A stretch of 64,000 nt of DNA, from assembly GCF_049651805.1 (NCBI RefSeq), contig NZ_JBASCU010000053.1, positions 39,530-103,529 of the forward strand, written 5' to 3'. Below, one piece after another: positions 1 through 7,786 of this stretch; position 1 is the first letter of the stretch; each line of letters starts with the position of its first letter. The stretch is from Pseudolysinimonas_A sp049651805. Lineage in GTDB: Bacteria; Actinomycetota; Actinomycetes; Actinomycetales; Microbacteriaceae. Under the pieces are notes generated by a model. The model did no database searches and was not told the origin of the DNA. It was given only the letters and a program-made list of their open reading frames with translations. The translations under genes and the position numbers were made by a program.

Positions 1-452
1 TCAACGAGTGGACCGCTCCGGCGAGCTTTCCGACCTTCCGGGCTGTGCTCGGTGAGTACAACCTGATGACCCGTCGGGCGATGGAAGAGGAGATGCTCCC
101 TCTCGCCGCCGAGCAGGGCCTCGCGGTTTTCGCGCGGCTGCCGCTGGCGGCCGGATTCCTGACCGGCGACATCCGCAGTGCTGACGATGTGCCGCCGAAC
201 GGGCTGTCGGACGGGGCTCTGCAACACATCGGCCGGCGCGGTGAACGGGTGCTGACCGCCCTCACCGCGGTGGCGCATGAGCACGAGACCACCCTCGCGA
301 CGGTCGCGCTCGCCTGGGTCTTGTCGAAGCCGGGAATCACCGCGGCTGTGGTGCGCGCCTATAGCGTCGACACGCTCGACGTCGGCCTGCTGAGTTCGAC
401 GATCGGACTGACCCGGCAGCAGATCGCGTCGCTCGACGCCGCATCCGCCTGA
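1..452 (+). CDS. Aldo/keto reductase, C-terminal part (gene begins outside the window)
   Basis: The reading frame is open from base 3 and ends at the TGA at 450-452; no start is inside the window, so it is cut by the window edge. What remains is the C-terminal third of an NAD(P)H-dependent aldo/keto reductase TIM barrel, with the segments EYNLMTRR, AGFLTG and VALAWVLSKPGITAAVV that are typical of the family near the nucleotide-binding end. It is clearly similar to the next gene (795-1832) over the same stretch, so the two are tandem paralogues. The catalytic residues are upstream of the window. The substrate cannot be inferred. Confidence 0.85.
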   Translation, partial: NEWTAPASFPTFRAVLGEYNLMTRRAMEEEMLPLAAEQGLAVFARLPLAAGFLTGDIRSADDVPPNGLSDGALQHIGRRGERVLTALTAVAHEHETTLATVALAWVLSKPGITAAVVRAYSVDTLDVGLLSSTIGLTRQQIASLDAASA

Positions 453-794
453 GCCTCTTGGCGAAGGGCCGCGACCCCGCTCGTCATCGAGTGGAGTCGC
501 GGGCCCTTCAAGTGAGGTGCGATGGCCGACCCGTGCGCTGTGGACGATCCGGCTCCGGATGCGAAACGCGATCCGCGCGAGACTCACGTTACGTCCACCT
601 TGCGAGGAACGGGAGGGCTTGACAGCGATTTGCCGAGAAGTTCATCCCGGGTACCGCGAACGGGGGGTGGACGGAGTCGTAACAATTCGGCCACGTCACC
701 GGGGTGCGGCGCTCGATCAGCGTTAACCTTTGCTCAGCACACGCCGCACCCGCAGACGGCACATTGCAAGTGAGCGGGGTCGAGGAGGCGCCAG
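453..794. other. Non-coding gap between the two aldo/keto reductase genes
   Basis: This is the longest gene-free stretch in the window. It holds a hairpin terminator at its 5' end (463-509). A TTGACA hexamer lies at 619-624 but there is no convincing -10 at 16-18 bases; a TAACCT lies at 724-729 without a matching -35. Short open frames here have no coding character. I see no RNA gene. Confidence 0.6.
463..509 (+). terminator. Hairpin terminator after the first aldo/keto reductase
   Basis: The arm GAAGGGCCGCGACCCC at 463-478 pairs, with minor imperfections, with GGAGTCGCGGGCCCTTC at 493-509 across a 14-base loop, beginning 11 bases after the stop codon. There is no U tract, as is common for actinobacterial terminators. 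Confidence 0.6.
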
Positions 795-1832
795 ATGAGC
801 GAGCAGAGTGCTCCTGCGGCCAGACCGCCGGTCGCCGTCACGACATCCCCCACCCCGGCACAGCAGCCGCGCATCACCACGGAGCAGACCCGCGCGATCG
901 TGGGCTCGACCCCGGTACCGCGTCGCCGCATCGGGCTCTCCGACCTGCAGGTCTTTCCCGTTGCGTTGAGCGGCAACGTCTTCGGCTGGACCGCCGATGC
1001 GGCCGAGAGCGACCGGGTACTCGATTCCTATGTGGCGCATGGCGGCAACTTCATCGACACCGCCGACTCGTACGCCGGAGGACGCAGCGAGATCATCATC
1101 GGCAACTGGATGCGCGCCCGGGCGGCACGTGACGACATCGTGCTCGCCACGAAGGTCGGCAAGAGTGCCGACCACCCCGGGCTGTCGGCCCGTGCGGTCA
1201 CGGCGGCCGTCGAGGCGTCGCTGCGCCGTCTGCGCACCGACCGCATCGACCTGCTCTACCTGCACATCGACGATCCTGACGTGCCCTTCGAAGAGACGTT
1301 GCTGGCGGTCGACGAACTCGTTCGGTCGGACAAGGTGCGCTACTTCGGCGGCTCCCACCACACCGGCAGCCGGCTGATGGAGGCGCGGATTGCGTCAGCG
1401 CAACTCGGCGTGGCCCAGATGGTGGCATTACAGAACCAGTACAGCCTGGTGTTCCGGCGCGAGTACGAGGAGGGTTTGGCGCGCGTCGCCGCCGACCTCG
1501 CTCTCGGCGTGATGCCGCGGTTCGCGCTCGCGAGCGGCTTCCTCACCGGCAAGTACCGCTCGAAGGCCGACCTCGACGGCAACCGCCGGGCCGAGGTGCG
1601 CCGGTACCTCAATCGCTCGGGGCTGCGGGTGCTTCAGGCTCTCGATGCCGTCGCGGCCGACCACGACTCGCCGCCGGCGACCATCGCGCTCGCGTGGCTG
1701 CTGAGCAAGCCGAACGTCGTCGCCCCGGTGGTGTCGGCGAGCGCGGTCGACCAGGTGTTCGATCTCGTCGCGGCGGTGGACGTGCACCTCAGCCGGTCGG
1801 AGCTGATGAGCCTCGACCGCGCGAGTTCCTGA
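795..1832 (+). CDS. Aldo/keto reductase family oxidoreductase
   Basis: This encodes a 345-residue cytosolic NAD(P)H-dependent carbonyl reductase of the aldo/keto reductase superfamily. The catalytic tetrad is present: Asp88 and Tyr93 in FIDTADSYAGGRSE, Lys120 in LATK, and His157 in LYLHIDDPD. The first 40 residues are Ala/Pro/Thr-rich and probably disordered, before the barrel begins at about residue 42. The start ATG has a strong ribosome site, GAGGAGG, six bases upstream, so the long N-terminus is probably real. It follows a paralogous gene after a terminator, so it is likely transcribed alone. The natural substrate is unknown. Confidence 0.88.
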   Translation: MSEQSAPAARPPVAVTTSPTPAQQPRITTEQTRAIVGSTPVPRRRIGLSDLQVFPVALSGNVFGWTADAAESDRVLDSYVAHGGNFIDTADSYAGGRSEIIIGNWMRARAARDDIVLATKVGKSADHPGLSARAVTAAVEASLRRLRTDRIDLLYLHIDDPDVPFEETLLAVDELVRSDKVRYFGGSHHTGSRLMEARIASAQLGVAQMVALQNQYSLVFRREYEEGLARVAADLALGVMPRFALASGFLTGKYRSKADLDGNRRAEVRRYLNRSGLRVLQALDAVAADHDSPPATIALAWLLSKPNVVAPVVSASAVDQVFDLVAAVDVHLSRSELMSLDRASS

Positions 1833-1859
1833 CCGCGCGGCCGAGACTCCCGACGAGGG

Positions 1860-2240
1860 TCAGCCGGTGACGCCCGGCACGTAGAGGTCGATGCGGGCAC
1901 CCAGGCCGAACACGAACCAGATCACCAGCAGGATGATCGCGATCAGGGTGATGGCCACCCCGCCGCGGCGCACTCCGGCGCGGAAGGCCAACTGGATGAG
2001 CAGGATGATCACCAGGATGAACCCGAGCAGAGGGGTGGTGAACTCGAGCTCGCCGACGGTCAGCGGAATGCCGCGCACGAACAGCGAGATGAGGAACAGC
2101 ACTGCGACGATGATTTGAAGGATCGCGAGCAGGGCAGCTCCGCCCCGCGCTCGGGTGATCCCGTCGATGAGGGCAAGGATGCCGCCGATGGCGGCGATGA
2201 AGAACATCAGGCTGAGCTCGATGGCGAAAGTGATCTCCAC
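1860..2240 (-). CDS. Small integral membrane protein, unknown function
   Basis: This encodes a 126-residue, very hydrophobic protein with about four predicted membrane helices (roughly residues 5-25, 34-54, 66-86 and 95-113) and short polar loops. I do not recognise the family. The start is GTG with a good ribosome site AGGAAGG nine bases upstream on the minus strand. It converges with the aldo/keto reductase gene and lies downstream of the tetR-type gene on the same strand, but a probable terminator separates the two. Confidence 0.75.
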   Translation of the reverse strand: MEITFAIELSLMFFIAAIGGILALIDGITRARGGAALLAILQIIVAVLFLISLFVRGIPLTVGELEFTTPLLGFILVIILLIQLAFRAGVRRGGVAITLIAIILLVIWFVFGLGARIDLYVPGVTG

Positions 2241-2313
2241 GGCGTGAAACCTTCCTGTGAGACCCGGCAGGGGTTGCCGAGCGCCCCGAGCCTATCGGCG
2301 TTCAACCGGCCTT

Positions 2314-2332
2314 GTCCCCTCTTCCGGGGGAC
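2314..2332 (-). terminator. Probable hairpin terminator of the tetR-type gene
   Basis: GTCCCC at 2314-2319 pairs with GGGGAC at 2327-2332 around a 7-base loop, about 20 bases past the stop codon of the minus-strand regulator. The stem is short and lacks a U tract. Confidence 0.4.
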
Positions 2333-2351
2333 GCCCCGTCGGTGCTAAGGG

Positions 2352-2948
2352 TCAGGCGGTGGCTTCGGCCAGGATCCGATCGAACGTGCGGGTCAGCGCC
2401 GTCGAAGCGGCGATCGGGTCGCCCGCGTAGCCGCCGCTCATCGCCCCGTCACGTGCGAGCACCAGCTCGTCGGCGGCTTCACCGGGCATCGGATGGCCGA
2501 GGGCGCGAGTGAGTCGTTCGAGAACGGTGCCGTACCACTCCCGGTGCTCCCGGACGGCGACGCGAACCGGATGCTGGGGGTCGGAGAACTCCGCGGCGGC
2601 GTTGATGAACGGGCAACCGCGAAACCCGGGTGCTGCGATCTCGTCGAGGATCGAGTCCCGCAGCGCCGTCAATGTCGCGGTCGGGGTCGTGGTGGCCTCC
2701 GCGAGTTGGGCGAATGCTTCGGCGATCTGGCGGTGCCGGTACCCGACATACGCCGTGATGACCCGGTCTTTCGAGCCGTAGTGCTTGTAGAACGTGGCCT
2801 TGGTGACGTTGGCCGTCGCGATGAGGCGATCGACCCCGACGGAACGGATGCCTTCGTCGTAGAAGAGTTCGTCGGCAGTCAGCAGGATGCGGAGTTTTGC
2901 GGGCGCCTCGGGCAGCGATGTCAGGGGCGGTTCGATGTCGATGGACAC
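2352..2948 (-). CDS. TetR/AcrR family transcriptional regulator
   Basis: This encodes a one-component repressor of about 198 residues, the normal size for the family. The N-terminal helix-turn-helix lies at about residues 36-57 (VGVDRLIATANVTKATFYKHYGSK has the family signature ending in TFYKHYGSK). The C-terminal half is the ligand-binding, dimerising domain, with GCPFINAAAEF typical of one subgroup. I placed the start at the GTG giving MSIDIEPPL. The frame stays open further upstream to 3071, but that stretch reads as Arg/Pro-rich non-coding sequence and contains a hairpin. A perfect palindrome at 3108-3137 lies between it and the divergent pepR gene and is the likely operator, which would make the gene self-regulated. 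The ligand is unknown. Confidence 0.85.
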   Translation of the reverse strand: MSIDIEPPLTSLPEAPAKLRILLTADELFYDEGIRSVGVDRLIATANVTKATFYKHYGSKDRVITAYVGYRHRQIAEAFAQLAEATTTPTATLTALRDSILDEIAAPGFRGCPFINAAAEFSDPQHPVRVAVREHREWYGTVLERLTRALGHPMPGEAADELVLARDGAMSGGYAGDPIAASTALTRTFDRILAEATA

Positions 2949-3027
2949 GGGCTGCTCTCGGTCGTTCGGGGTGGTGCCGGATGAAACGGGAAGGGGCCGT
3001 GCCCGCCGGGGGGAGCGAACACGACCC

Positions 3028-3060
3028 GTCCGCGGGAACGTTCGGGCCGGTCCCGCGGAC
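3028..3060 (-). promoter_or_regulatory. Stem-loop in the probable 5' leader of the tetR-type gene
   Basis: GTCCGCGGGA at 3028-3037 and TCCCGCGGAC at 3051-3060 form a perfect 10-bp stem with a 13-base loop. It lies between the operator/promoter region and the chosen start codon, so it would be in the 5' untranslated RNA of the regulator. Function unknown. Confidence 0.45.
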
Positions 3061-3107
3061 CTCAGATCCACCCGGGGGAGTGGACCTTACTGACGCCAGA
3101 ATAACAT

Positions 3108-3137
3108 AGGAGGACAGACAGAGTTGTCTGTCCTCCT
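3108..3137. promoter_or_regulatory. Perfect palindromic operator, probably for the TetR-type regulator
   Basis: AGGAGGACAGACA (3108-3120) and TGTCTGTCCTCCT (3125-3137) are exact inverted copies with a 4-base spacer GAGT. ACAGACA...TGTCTGT is the sort of core bound by TetR-family dimers. It lies between the divergent regulator gene and pepR, next to a TATGTT that could be the minus-strand -10 box. The assignment to the neighbouring regulator is by position only. Confidence 0.7.
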
Positions 3138-3192
3138 CTCCAGTTCGGGGGGTGTCGTCGGTGCGCCATGCGCATGACTTAGGCTCGACGGG

Positions 3193-4548
3193 ATGAACGG
3201 CGCCGTTGCGTTCCCGCTCGACCTGCCCGAGCTGGAGATCGCCGCATCCGGTGGGTCGCGCGTTCGGCGAACCATCCTGCCGAGCGGGGTGCGCATCCTC
3301 AGCGAGCAGGTGCCCGGCTCGCAAAGTGCGACCGTGGGGTTCTGGGTGGCTGTCGGATCACGCGACGAGGTGCCGGTGACCTACGGGTCGACCCACTTTC
3401 TCGAGCACCTGCTGTTCAAGGGCACGACCTCCCGCACCGCCCTCGACATCGCCGTCTCGTTCGATGCTGTCGGCGGAGAGCACAACGCGATGACGGCGAA
3501 GGAGTACACCTGCTACTACGCGAAGGTGCGCGACATCGACTTGCCGATGGCGGTGCGCGTGCTGGCCGACATGTTCACGTCGTCGCTTCTGGTTCCTGAA
3601 GACTTCGAGAGCGAACGCGGCGTCATCCTCGAAGAGCTGGCGATGGCCGACGATGACCCGTCGGATGTCGTGTCAGAACGCTTCTTCGAGGCCGTCTTCG
3701 GCGCCCACGACCTCGGTCGCCCGATCGGCGGAAATCCGGAGGCGATCACCGCCGTCACCCGTGAGGCGGTCTGGGAGCACTACCGCGCCAACTACCGGCC
3801 GCAAGATCTGGTGATCTCGGTCGCCGGTGCCGTCGATCACGACGAGCTCGTCGGCTGGACGGTCGCCGCGCTGGAAACCGCAGGCTGGAATCTGCACCTG
3901 CCCGCGCATCCGGTGGCTCGCCGTGATCCGAAGCTCGACGCGGTCGACCGCGGCAGCCCGCTGGTCGTCGTCGACCGGCCGCTCGAGCAGGCCAACCTGC
4001 TGCTCGGGGTCGCCGGGCTCCACGCGGCCGACGAGCGTCGGCCCGCGCTCACCGTGCTCAACTCGGTGCTCGGTGGCGGGATGTCGTCGCGGCTGTTTCA
4101 AGAGATCCGCGAGAAGCGCGGCCTCGCATACTCGGTGTACTCGTTCGCGGCGTCGTACTCCGATGCCGGCGTGCTCGGCCTCTACGCCGGATGCTCCCCG
4201 AAGCGCGCCCCGCAGGTCGCGGGTCTCATGCTCGACGAGTTCCGGCGGCTCGCGGATGGCGGCATCACCGACGAGGAGCTCGCCCGCGCCCAGGGGCAGC
4301 TCGGTGGTGCATCCGCCTTGGCGCTCGAAGACTCCGACACCCGCATGACGCGTCTCGGACGCTCGGAGCTCACGACGGGGGAGTTCACCGATCTCGACGA
4401 GACGCTGCGACGCATCGCATCGGTCACCCCCGACGCCGTGCGTGACCTCGCCGCCGAACTCGCGGCTCGCCCGCTCTCGGTCGCCGCCGTCGGTGCGGTC
4501 GACCCGGCATCTCTCACGGGTCTCGACGGCGCTGCCGTCGCCGCCTGA
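3193..4548 (+). CDS. pepR: M16 family zinc metallopeptidase (insulinase/MPP-like)
   Basis: This encodes a 451-residue processing-peptidase-like zinc protease. The inverted zinc motif HxxEH is at residues 68-72 (HFLEH), with the conserved downstream GGEHNAMTAKEYTCYYAKV stretch and a Glu-rich EELAMADDDP segment supplying the third zinc ligand. The C-terminal non-catalytic half has the expected GGGMSSRLFQEIREKRGLAYSV signature. In actinobacteria this gene usually lies near dapB, as here. A TAGGCT box (3180-3185) seven bases before the ATG and no ribosome site suggest a leaderless transcript. Confidence 0.92.
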   Translation: MNGAVAFPLDLPELEIAASGGSRVRRTILPSGVRILSEQVPGSQSATVGFWVAVGSRDEVPVTYGSTHFLEHLLFKGTTSRTALDIAVSFDAVGGEHNAMTAKEYTCYYAKVRDIDLPMAVRVLADMFTSSLLVPEDFESERGVILEELAMADDDPSDVVSERFFEAVFGAHDLGRPIGGNPEAITAVTREAVWEHYRANYRPQDLVISVAGAVDHDELVGWTVAALETAGWNLHLPAHPVARRDPKLDAVDRGSPLVVVDRPLEQANLLLGVAGLHAADERRPALTVLNSVLGGGMSSRLFQEIREKRGLAYSVYSFAASYSDAGVLGLYAGCSPKRAPQVAGLMLDEFRRLADGGITDEELARAQGQLGGASALALEDSDTRMTRLGRSELTTGEFTDLDETLRRIASVTPDAVRDLAAELAARPLSVAAVGAVDPASLTGLDGAAVAA

Positions 4549-4573
4549 TTCTCATCAGTTCCAAGGAGCCGCA

Positions 4574-5182
4574 TTGTCTTCCCGCTATCTGTACCTCGTG
4601 CGCCACGGCGAGCAGCAGGATGCCGAACACGGCCTGCCCGACGGACCGCTGAGTGCGCGGGGCGTGCGTCAGGCGAACGCTCTCGCCGAGCGCCTCGGGG
4701 GCGTTCCGTTCTCGGGGGCGTGGACCTCACCGCTTCAGCGGGCGCAGGAGACCGCACGCATCATGACCGAGCGCCTGCCCGCCCTCGAGCCGCAGCCCTC
4801 GGCGCTGCTGATGGACTGCATCCCGTCGGGTCCGACGCACGATCTCCCGCACGCGTTCGAGCCGTTCTTCGGGGGAGTCACCGCCGAAGAGATCGCGGCC
4901 GGCGAGGCGCAGATGGCCGACGCGCTCGCCGAGTGGATGACGCCGCCCTCCGGCCGCGACCGCCACGACCTGCTCATCACCCACAACTTCGTGATCGGCT
5001 GGTTCGTGCGCGAGACCTTCGGGGCGCCCACCTGGCGCTGGCTCGGTGTCAATCAGGCGAACTGCGGCCTCACGATCATCCGCGTGCGTTCGGCCAAGCC
5101 GCCCGTACTGGTGACCCACAACGACCTCGGCCACCTCGCCCCCGAGCTCCGCACCGGCCTCACCGTCGCCCAGCCCTACTGA
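4574..5182 (+). CDS. Histidine phosphatase family protein (phosphoglycerate mutase-like)
   Basis: This encodes a 202-residue protein of the histidine phosphatase superfamily. The catalytic RHGE motif is at residues 9-12 (YLVRHGE), and the second conserved histidine is in LLITHNF. The start is TTG at 4574, chosen because AAGGAG lies five bases upstream and because the strand of the RHG motif must begin just here. It follows pepR by 25 bases and is probably co-transcribed with it. The substrate (a phosphorylated metabolite or protein) cannot be read from the sequence. Confidence 0.85.
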   Translation: MSSRYLYLVRHGEQQDAEHGLPDGPLSARGVRQANALAERLGGVPFSGAWTSPLQRAQETARIMTERLPALEPQPSALLMDCIPSGPTHDLPHAFEPFFGGVTAEEIAAGEAQMADALAEWMTPPSGRDRHDLLITHNFVIGWFVRETFGAPTWRWLGVNQANCGLTIIRVRSAKPPVLVTHNDLGHLAPELRTGLTVAQPY

Positions 5183-5198
5183 CCAGCCCCCCTTTGTC

Positions 5199-5276
5199 GT
5201 CGAGTAGCCGCGCGTCAGCGCGGCGTGTCCGTGTCGGTGGTCGAGTAGCCGCGCGTCAGCGCGGCGTGTCGAGACC
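5199..5276. repeat. Two tandem copies of the GGTCGAGTAGC...GTGTCGAGACC palindromic repeat
   Basis: A copy at about 5199-5229 lacks its last bases; a full 38-bp copy is at 5239-5276. Both have outer arms CGAGTAGC and CGTGTCGAGACC around an inner palindrome CGCGCGTCAGCGCGG. They lie between two convergent genes, and the second copy encodes the last residues (GLDTPR) and the stop codon of the acetyltransferase gene. Other family members are at 21071, 31225, 50382 and 54357. Confidence 0.85.
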
Positions 5277-5714
5277 TTTGCGAAACCAGTGCGTCGCGTT
5301 GGGATTGTCGTTGTAGGGCTCGACATCGCTGTACCCCGATGAACGGTAGAGCGCCTGCGCGGCTTCGAGACGCTCGTGGGTATCGAGCACGATCTCGGTC
5401 GCCCCGAGTTCGGCGGCGCGATGCTCCAACTCCATCAGCAGCGCGCGGCCGAGGCCGGTGCCGCGGGCGGCGGGCCGCACCCAGAGGTGCTTCACCTCGG
5501 CTCGGTCGGGCGCGAGCATGCGGATGCCGCCGCAGCCGATCGCGGAGCCGTCGATCTCGGCAACGAGGAACACTCCGGCGGGCGGCACGAACAACTCGGG
5601 CGCCGGCCGGAACGTGCGGTAGCCGGGCATCCCGAGTTCGCGGCTGGTGAAGTACTCGCCGAGCAGCTCGTCGGCGACCGGCGCATCCGTCGGGGTCGGA
5701 ACGAAGTCGAGCAC
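5256..5714 (-). CDS. GNAT family N-acetyltransferase
   Basis: This encodes a 152-residue acetyl-CoA-dependent acetyltransferase. The acetyl-CoA pyrophosphate-binding motif is RGTGLGRALL (about residues 83-92), following the strand HLWVRPAARG, and the C-terminal ALYRSSGY is also typical. The GTG start is preceded at 6 bases by TAGGGT (minus strand, 5726-5721), which overlaps the -10 box of the divergent dapB, so a leaderless transcript is likely. The final residues GLDTPR come from a palindromic repeat and probably replace the ancestral tail. The acceptor substrate is unknown. Confidence 0.85.
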   Translation of the reverse strand: MLDFVPTPTDAPVADELLGEYFTSRELGMPGYRTFRPAPELFVPPAGVFLVAEIDGSAIGCGGIRMLAPDRAEVKHLWVRPAARGTGLGRALLMELEHRAAELGATEIVLDTHERLEAAQALYRSSGYSDVEPYNDNPNATHWFRKGLDTPR

Positions 5715-5720
5715 GCCCCA

Positions 5721-5730
5721 ACCCTAAGCT
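5721..5730. promoter_or_regulatory. Overlapping divergent -10 boxes of the acetyltransferase gene and dapB
   Basis: ACCCTAAGCT contains TAAGCT (plus strand, 5725-5730), 7 bases before the dapB ATG, and TAGGGT (minus strand, 5726-5721), 6 bases before the GTG of the acetyltransferase gene. The two hexamers share the TA at 5725-5726, so only one polymerase could occupy the site at a time. Confidence 0.5.
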
Positions 5731-5737
5731 GAGGGGC

Positions 5738-6466
5738 ATGGTCACCTCTGTCGCGATCGTCGGTTCTCCGGGCCGAATGGGTGGCCTCATCGACCGGCTG
5801 CTCACTGCGGGCGACCACTTCGACGTGCACGCGCGCATCGGGCGCGGCGACTCGTTCGACCAGCTCGATGGCGCCGACGTCGTCATCGACGTGAGCGCGC
5901 CGGCCGTCTCGCCGGGTGTCGTCGAGGCGGCGCTCGACCGTCGCATCCCGATCGTCGTCGGCACCTCGGGGTGGACGACCGACCGCATCGCCCCCGTCGC
6001 CGCCCGCATCGCCGCCGATCCGGGGCTGACGGCGCTGTTCATTCCGAACTTCTCGCTCGGCTCGGCCCTCGCGACCCGCTTCGCCGAACTCGCCGCCCCG
6101 CACTTCGAGTCGATCGAGATCATCGAGGCCCACCACGCGGGCAAGACCGACTCGCCGTCGGGCACCGCCATCCGCACCGCCGAGCTGATCGCCGCCGCAC
6201 GCTCCGAGCTCGGTCCTGTCGCCGCACCGCACGCCGACCAGCGCGCCCGCGGTCAGCAGGTCGCGAACGTGCCGGTGCACTCGATGCGGATGTCGGGGAT
6301 CAGCGCGCGGCAGGAAGTCGTCCTGGGCGGCGCGGGCGAGACCGTGCGGATCGTGCACGAGACGCTGTCGGATGAGTCGTACGAGCCCGGCATCCTGTTG
6401 GCCCTCGCCGCCGCGACCCCCGGATCCGGACTCGTCGTCGGGCTCGGCGCGCTGCTCGGGCTGTGA
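5738..6466 (+). CDS. dapB: 4-hydroxy-tetrahydrodipicolinate reductase
   Basis: DapB reduces 4-hydroxy-tetrahydrodipicolinate with NAD(P)H in the lysine and diaminopimelate pathway, feeding peptidoglycan synthesis. The 242-residue product has a Rossmann N-terminus (VAIVGSPGRMGG, residues 5-16) and the DapB signature EAHHAGKTDSPSGTA at 130-144, with the catalytic His pair and Lys. The leaderless-type box TAAGCT is 7 bases before the ATG. It works with dapA (11544) and dapF (27296), also in this window. Confidence 0.95.
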   Translation: MVTSVAIVGSPGRMGGLIDRLLTAGDHFDVHARIGRGDSFDQLDGADVVIDVSAPAVSPGVVEAALDRRIPIVVGTSGWTTDRIAPVAARIAADPGLTALFIPNFSLGSALATRFAELAAPHFESIEIIEAHHAGKTDSPSGTAIRTAELIAAARSELGPVAAPHADQRARGQQVANVPVHSMRMSGISARQEVVLGGAGETVRIVHETLSDESYEPGILLALAAATPGSGLVVGLGALLGL

Positions 6467-6474
6467 TCCTAGCT

Positions 6475-6915
6475 ATGCGCACCAAGGCCGCCGTCGCCGT
6501 CATGGTGGCACTTCTGGCCCTTTACCTGGTCTTCGCGATCAGGTACGGATTGGTGTTGATCGGTGTCGGCGAACCGGTCGCCGTCTCCCTCGGAATCGCC
6601 CTCTTCATCCTGCCGCTGATCGCGGGCTGGGCTCTCGTCGCCGAGGTGCTGTTCGCCGTGCGGGCCGAACGGCTCGGCGTGCTACTCGACGCCGAGGGTG
6701 GGCTGCCCAACGGCGAACTCCCGCTCCGTCCGAGCGGGCGGATCGACCCGGCCGCCGCCGCCGCGGTGTTCCCGGCATACCAGGCGGCGACCGAAGCGGC
6801 TCCCGACGACTGGCGCACCTGGTTCCGGCTCGGCCTCGCCTACGACGCCGCCGGCGACCGGCGCCGCGCGCGTTGGGCCACCCGTCAGGCGATTGCTCTC
6901 AGCCGCGCGGGCTGA
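6475..6915 (+). CDS. Membrane protein with a TPR-like C-terminal segment, unknown function
   Basis: This encodes about 146 residues: two membrane helices (about residues 5-25 and 33-58), a charged linker, and a soluble tail AATEAAPDDWRTWFRLGLAYDAAGDRRRARWATRQAI that looks like one and a half tetratricopeptide helices. A GTG at 6463 that overlaps the dapB stop is an alternative start adding four residues; neither start has a ribosome site, so translation is probably coupled to dapB. The 3' end overlaps the convergent oxidoreductase gene by 17 bases. I do not recognise the family. Confidence 0.75.
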   Translation: MRTKAAVAVMVALLALYLVFAIRYGLVLIGVGEPVAVSLGIALFILPLIAGWALVAEVLFAVRAERLGVLLDAEGGLPNGELPLRPSGRIDPAAAAAVFPAYQAATEAAPDDWRTWFRLGLAYDAAGDRRRARWATRQAIALSRAG

Positions 6916-7786
6916 GAGCGGCAACGAGTCGCTCGAACTGCCCGATCGGGTCGTCGCCCACCGGGCGCACGATGACGGATGCGGCCCCGGCATCCCAGAG
7001 GGCAGTCACGGTCGCAGCGGCGTCGGCCGGCGAACCGGCGGCAACGGTCGCCTCATCGATCGGGATGCCAAGGAAGCTGGCGGCATCAGCTGCGGCGGGA
7101 ACGACAAGGGTTCGGGCACGCGCCGGGTCGTCGTCGATCGCCAGGTGTACGAAGATGCTGACCTCGTATCCGGAACCGCCACCCCCGCGTGCTGCCGCGG
7201 CGTGAGCCTCGACGATGTGCGCCGCCCCGCTGCCTTCGGCGAGCAGGGTGCCGTCGGCGATTCGTCCCGCGAGTTCCAGCGACTTCGGCCCCTTCACCCC
7301 GGCGATCAGCGGGGGAACCCGGGCGGGCGGATGCACGAGCCGCGTGTCACGGACGTGCACCGCCCGGCCGTCGAGGGTGAGTTCCTCGCCGGCGAGCAGC
7401 GTGCGCACGGCGACGAACGTCTCCTCCAGAAGCGCGAGCGGCGACGGCGTGCTCACGCCGATCCGCGCCATCCATTCGGTCACGCCATGGCCGATGCCCG
7501 CGATCAGCCGCCCGGGGTTGAGCCGCTCGAGGGCGGCCAGCTCCATCGCCAGCACCGCAGGGTTGCGCAGCGGAGCGGGGATGATGCCGATCCCCACGTG
7601 CAGGCGCGTCGTCACCGCGAGGGCCGTGCCGATGGTGGCGATCGCGCCGGCCCAGCCGAGGTCTTCGACGAGCCACAGCTCGTCGGCACCGAGTCGCTCG
7701 GCGTCGGTCGCGAGGCCGGGCAGCCGCTCCGGCGGGAGGGCACGGTCGACCATGAGGCCGAGGCGTCGGGATGTCGGGGTCGTCAT
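6899..7786 (-). CDS. LLM-class (luciferase-like) flavin/F420-dependent oxidoreductase
   Basis: This encodes a 295-residue TIM-barrel oxidoreductase of the bacterial luciferase-like superfamily. Support comes from ADELWLVEDLGWAGAIATIGTALAVTTRLHVGIGIIPAPLRNPAVLAMELAAL, the usual strand-2/strand-3 region with the cis-peptide GIGIIP loop, followed by GRLIAGIGHG. F420 or FMN use cannot be decided. I chose the ATG at 7786 because it overlaps the stop of the upstream epimerase gene by four bases (ATGA), implying coupling, whereas a longer frame to 7834 would run well into that gene. The substrate is unknown. Confidence 0.85.
   Translation of the reverse strand: MTTPTSRRLGLMVDRALPPERLPGLATDAERLGADELWLVEDLGWAGAIATIGTALAVTTRLHVGIGIIPAPLRNPAVLAMELAALERLNPGRLIAGIGHGVTEWMARIGVSTPSPLALLEETFVAVRTLLAGEELTLDGRAVHVRDTRLVHPPARVPPLIAGVKGPKSLELAGRIADGTLLAEGSGAAHIVEAHAAAARGGGGSGYEVSIFVHLAIDDDPARARTLVVPAAADAASFLGIPIDEATVAAGSPADAAATVTALWDAGAASVIVRPVGDDPIGQFERLVAALSPRG

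Noticed and set aside
619..647. TTGACA promoter before the second aldo/keto reductase
   Set aside because: No acceptable -10 hexamer (TCATCC at 17 bases), and the position is 150 bases before the gene.
2949..3071. N-terminal extension of the TetR-type regulator
   Set aside because: The extra 41 residues are Arg/Pro-rich, correspond to a hairpin-forming leader, and are not family-like.
5199..5276. Short direct repeats considered as a CRISPR array
   Set aside because: There are only two units, with no regular spacers and no cas genes; the same element is dispersed elsewhere in the window.
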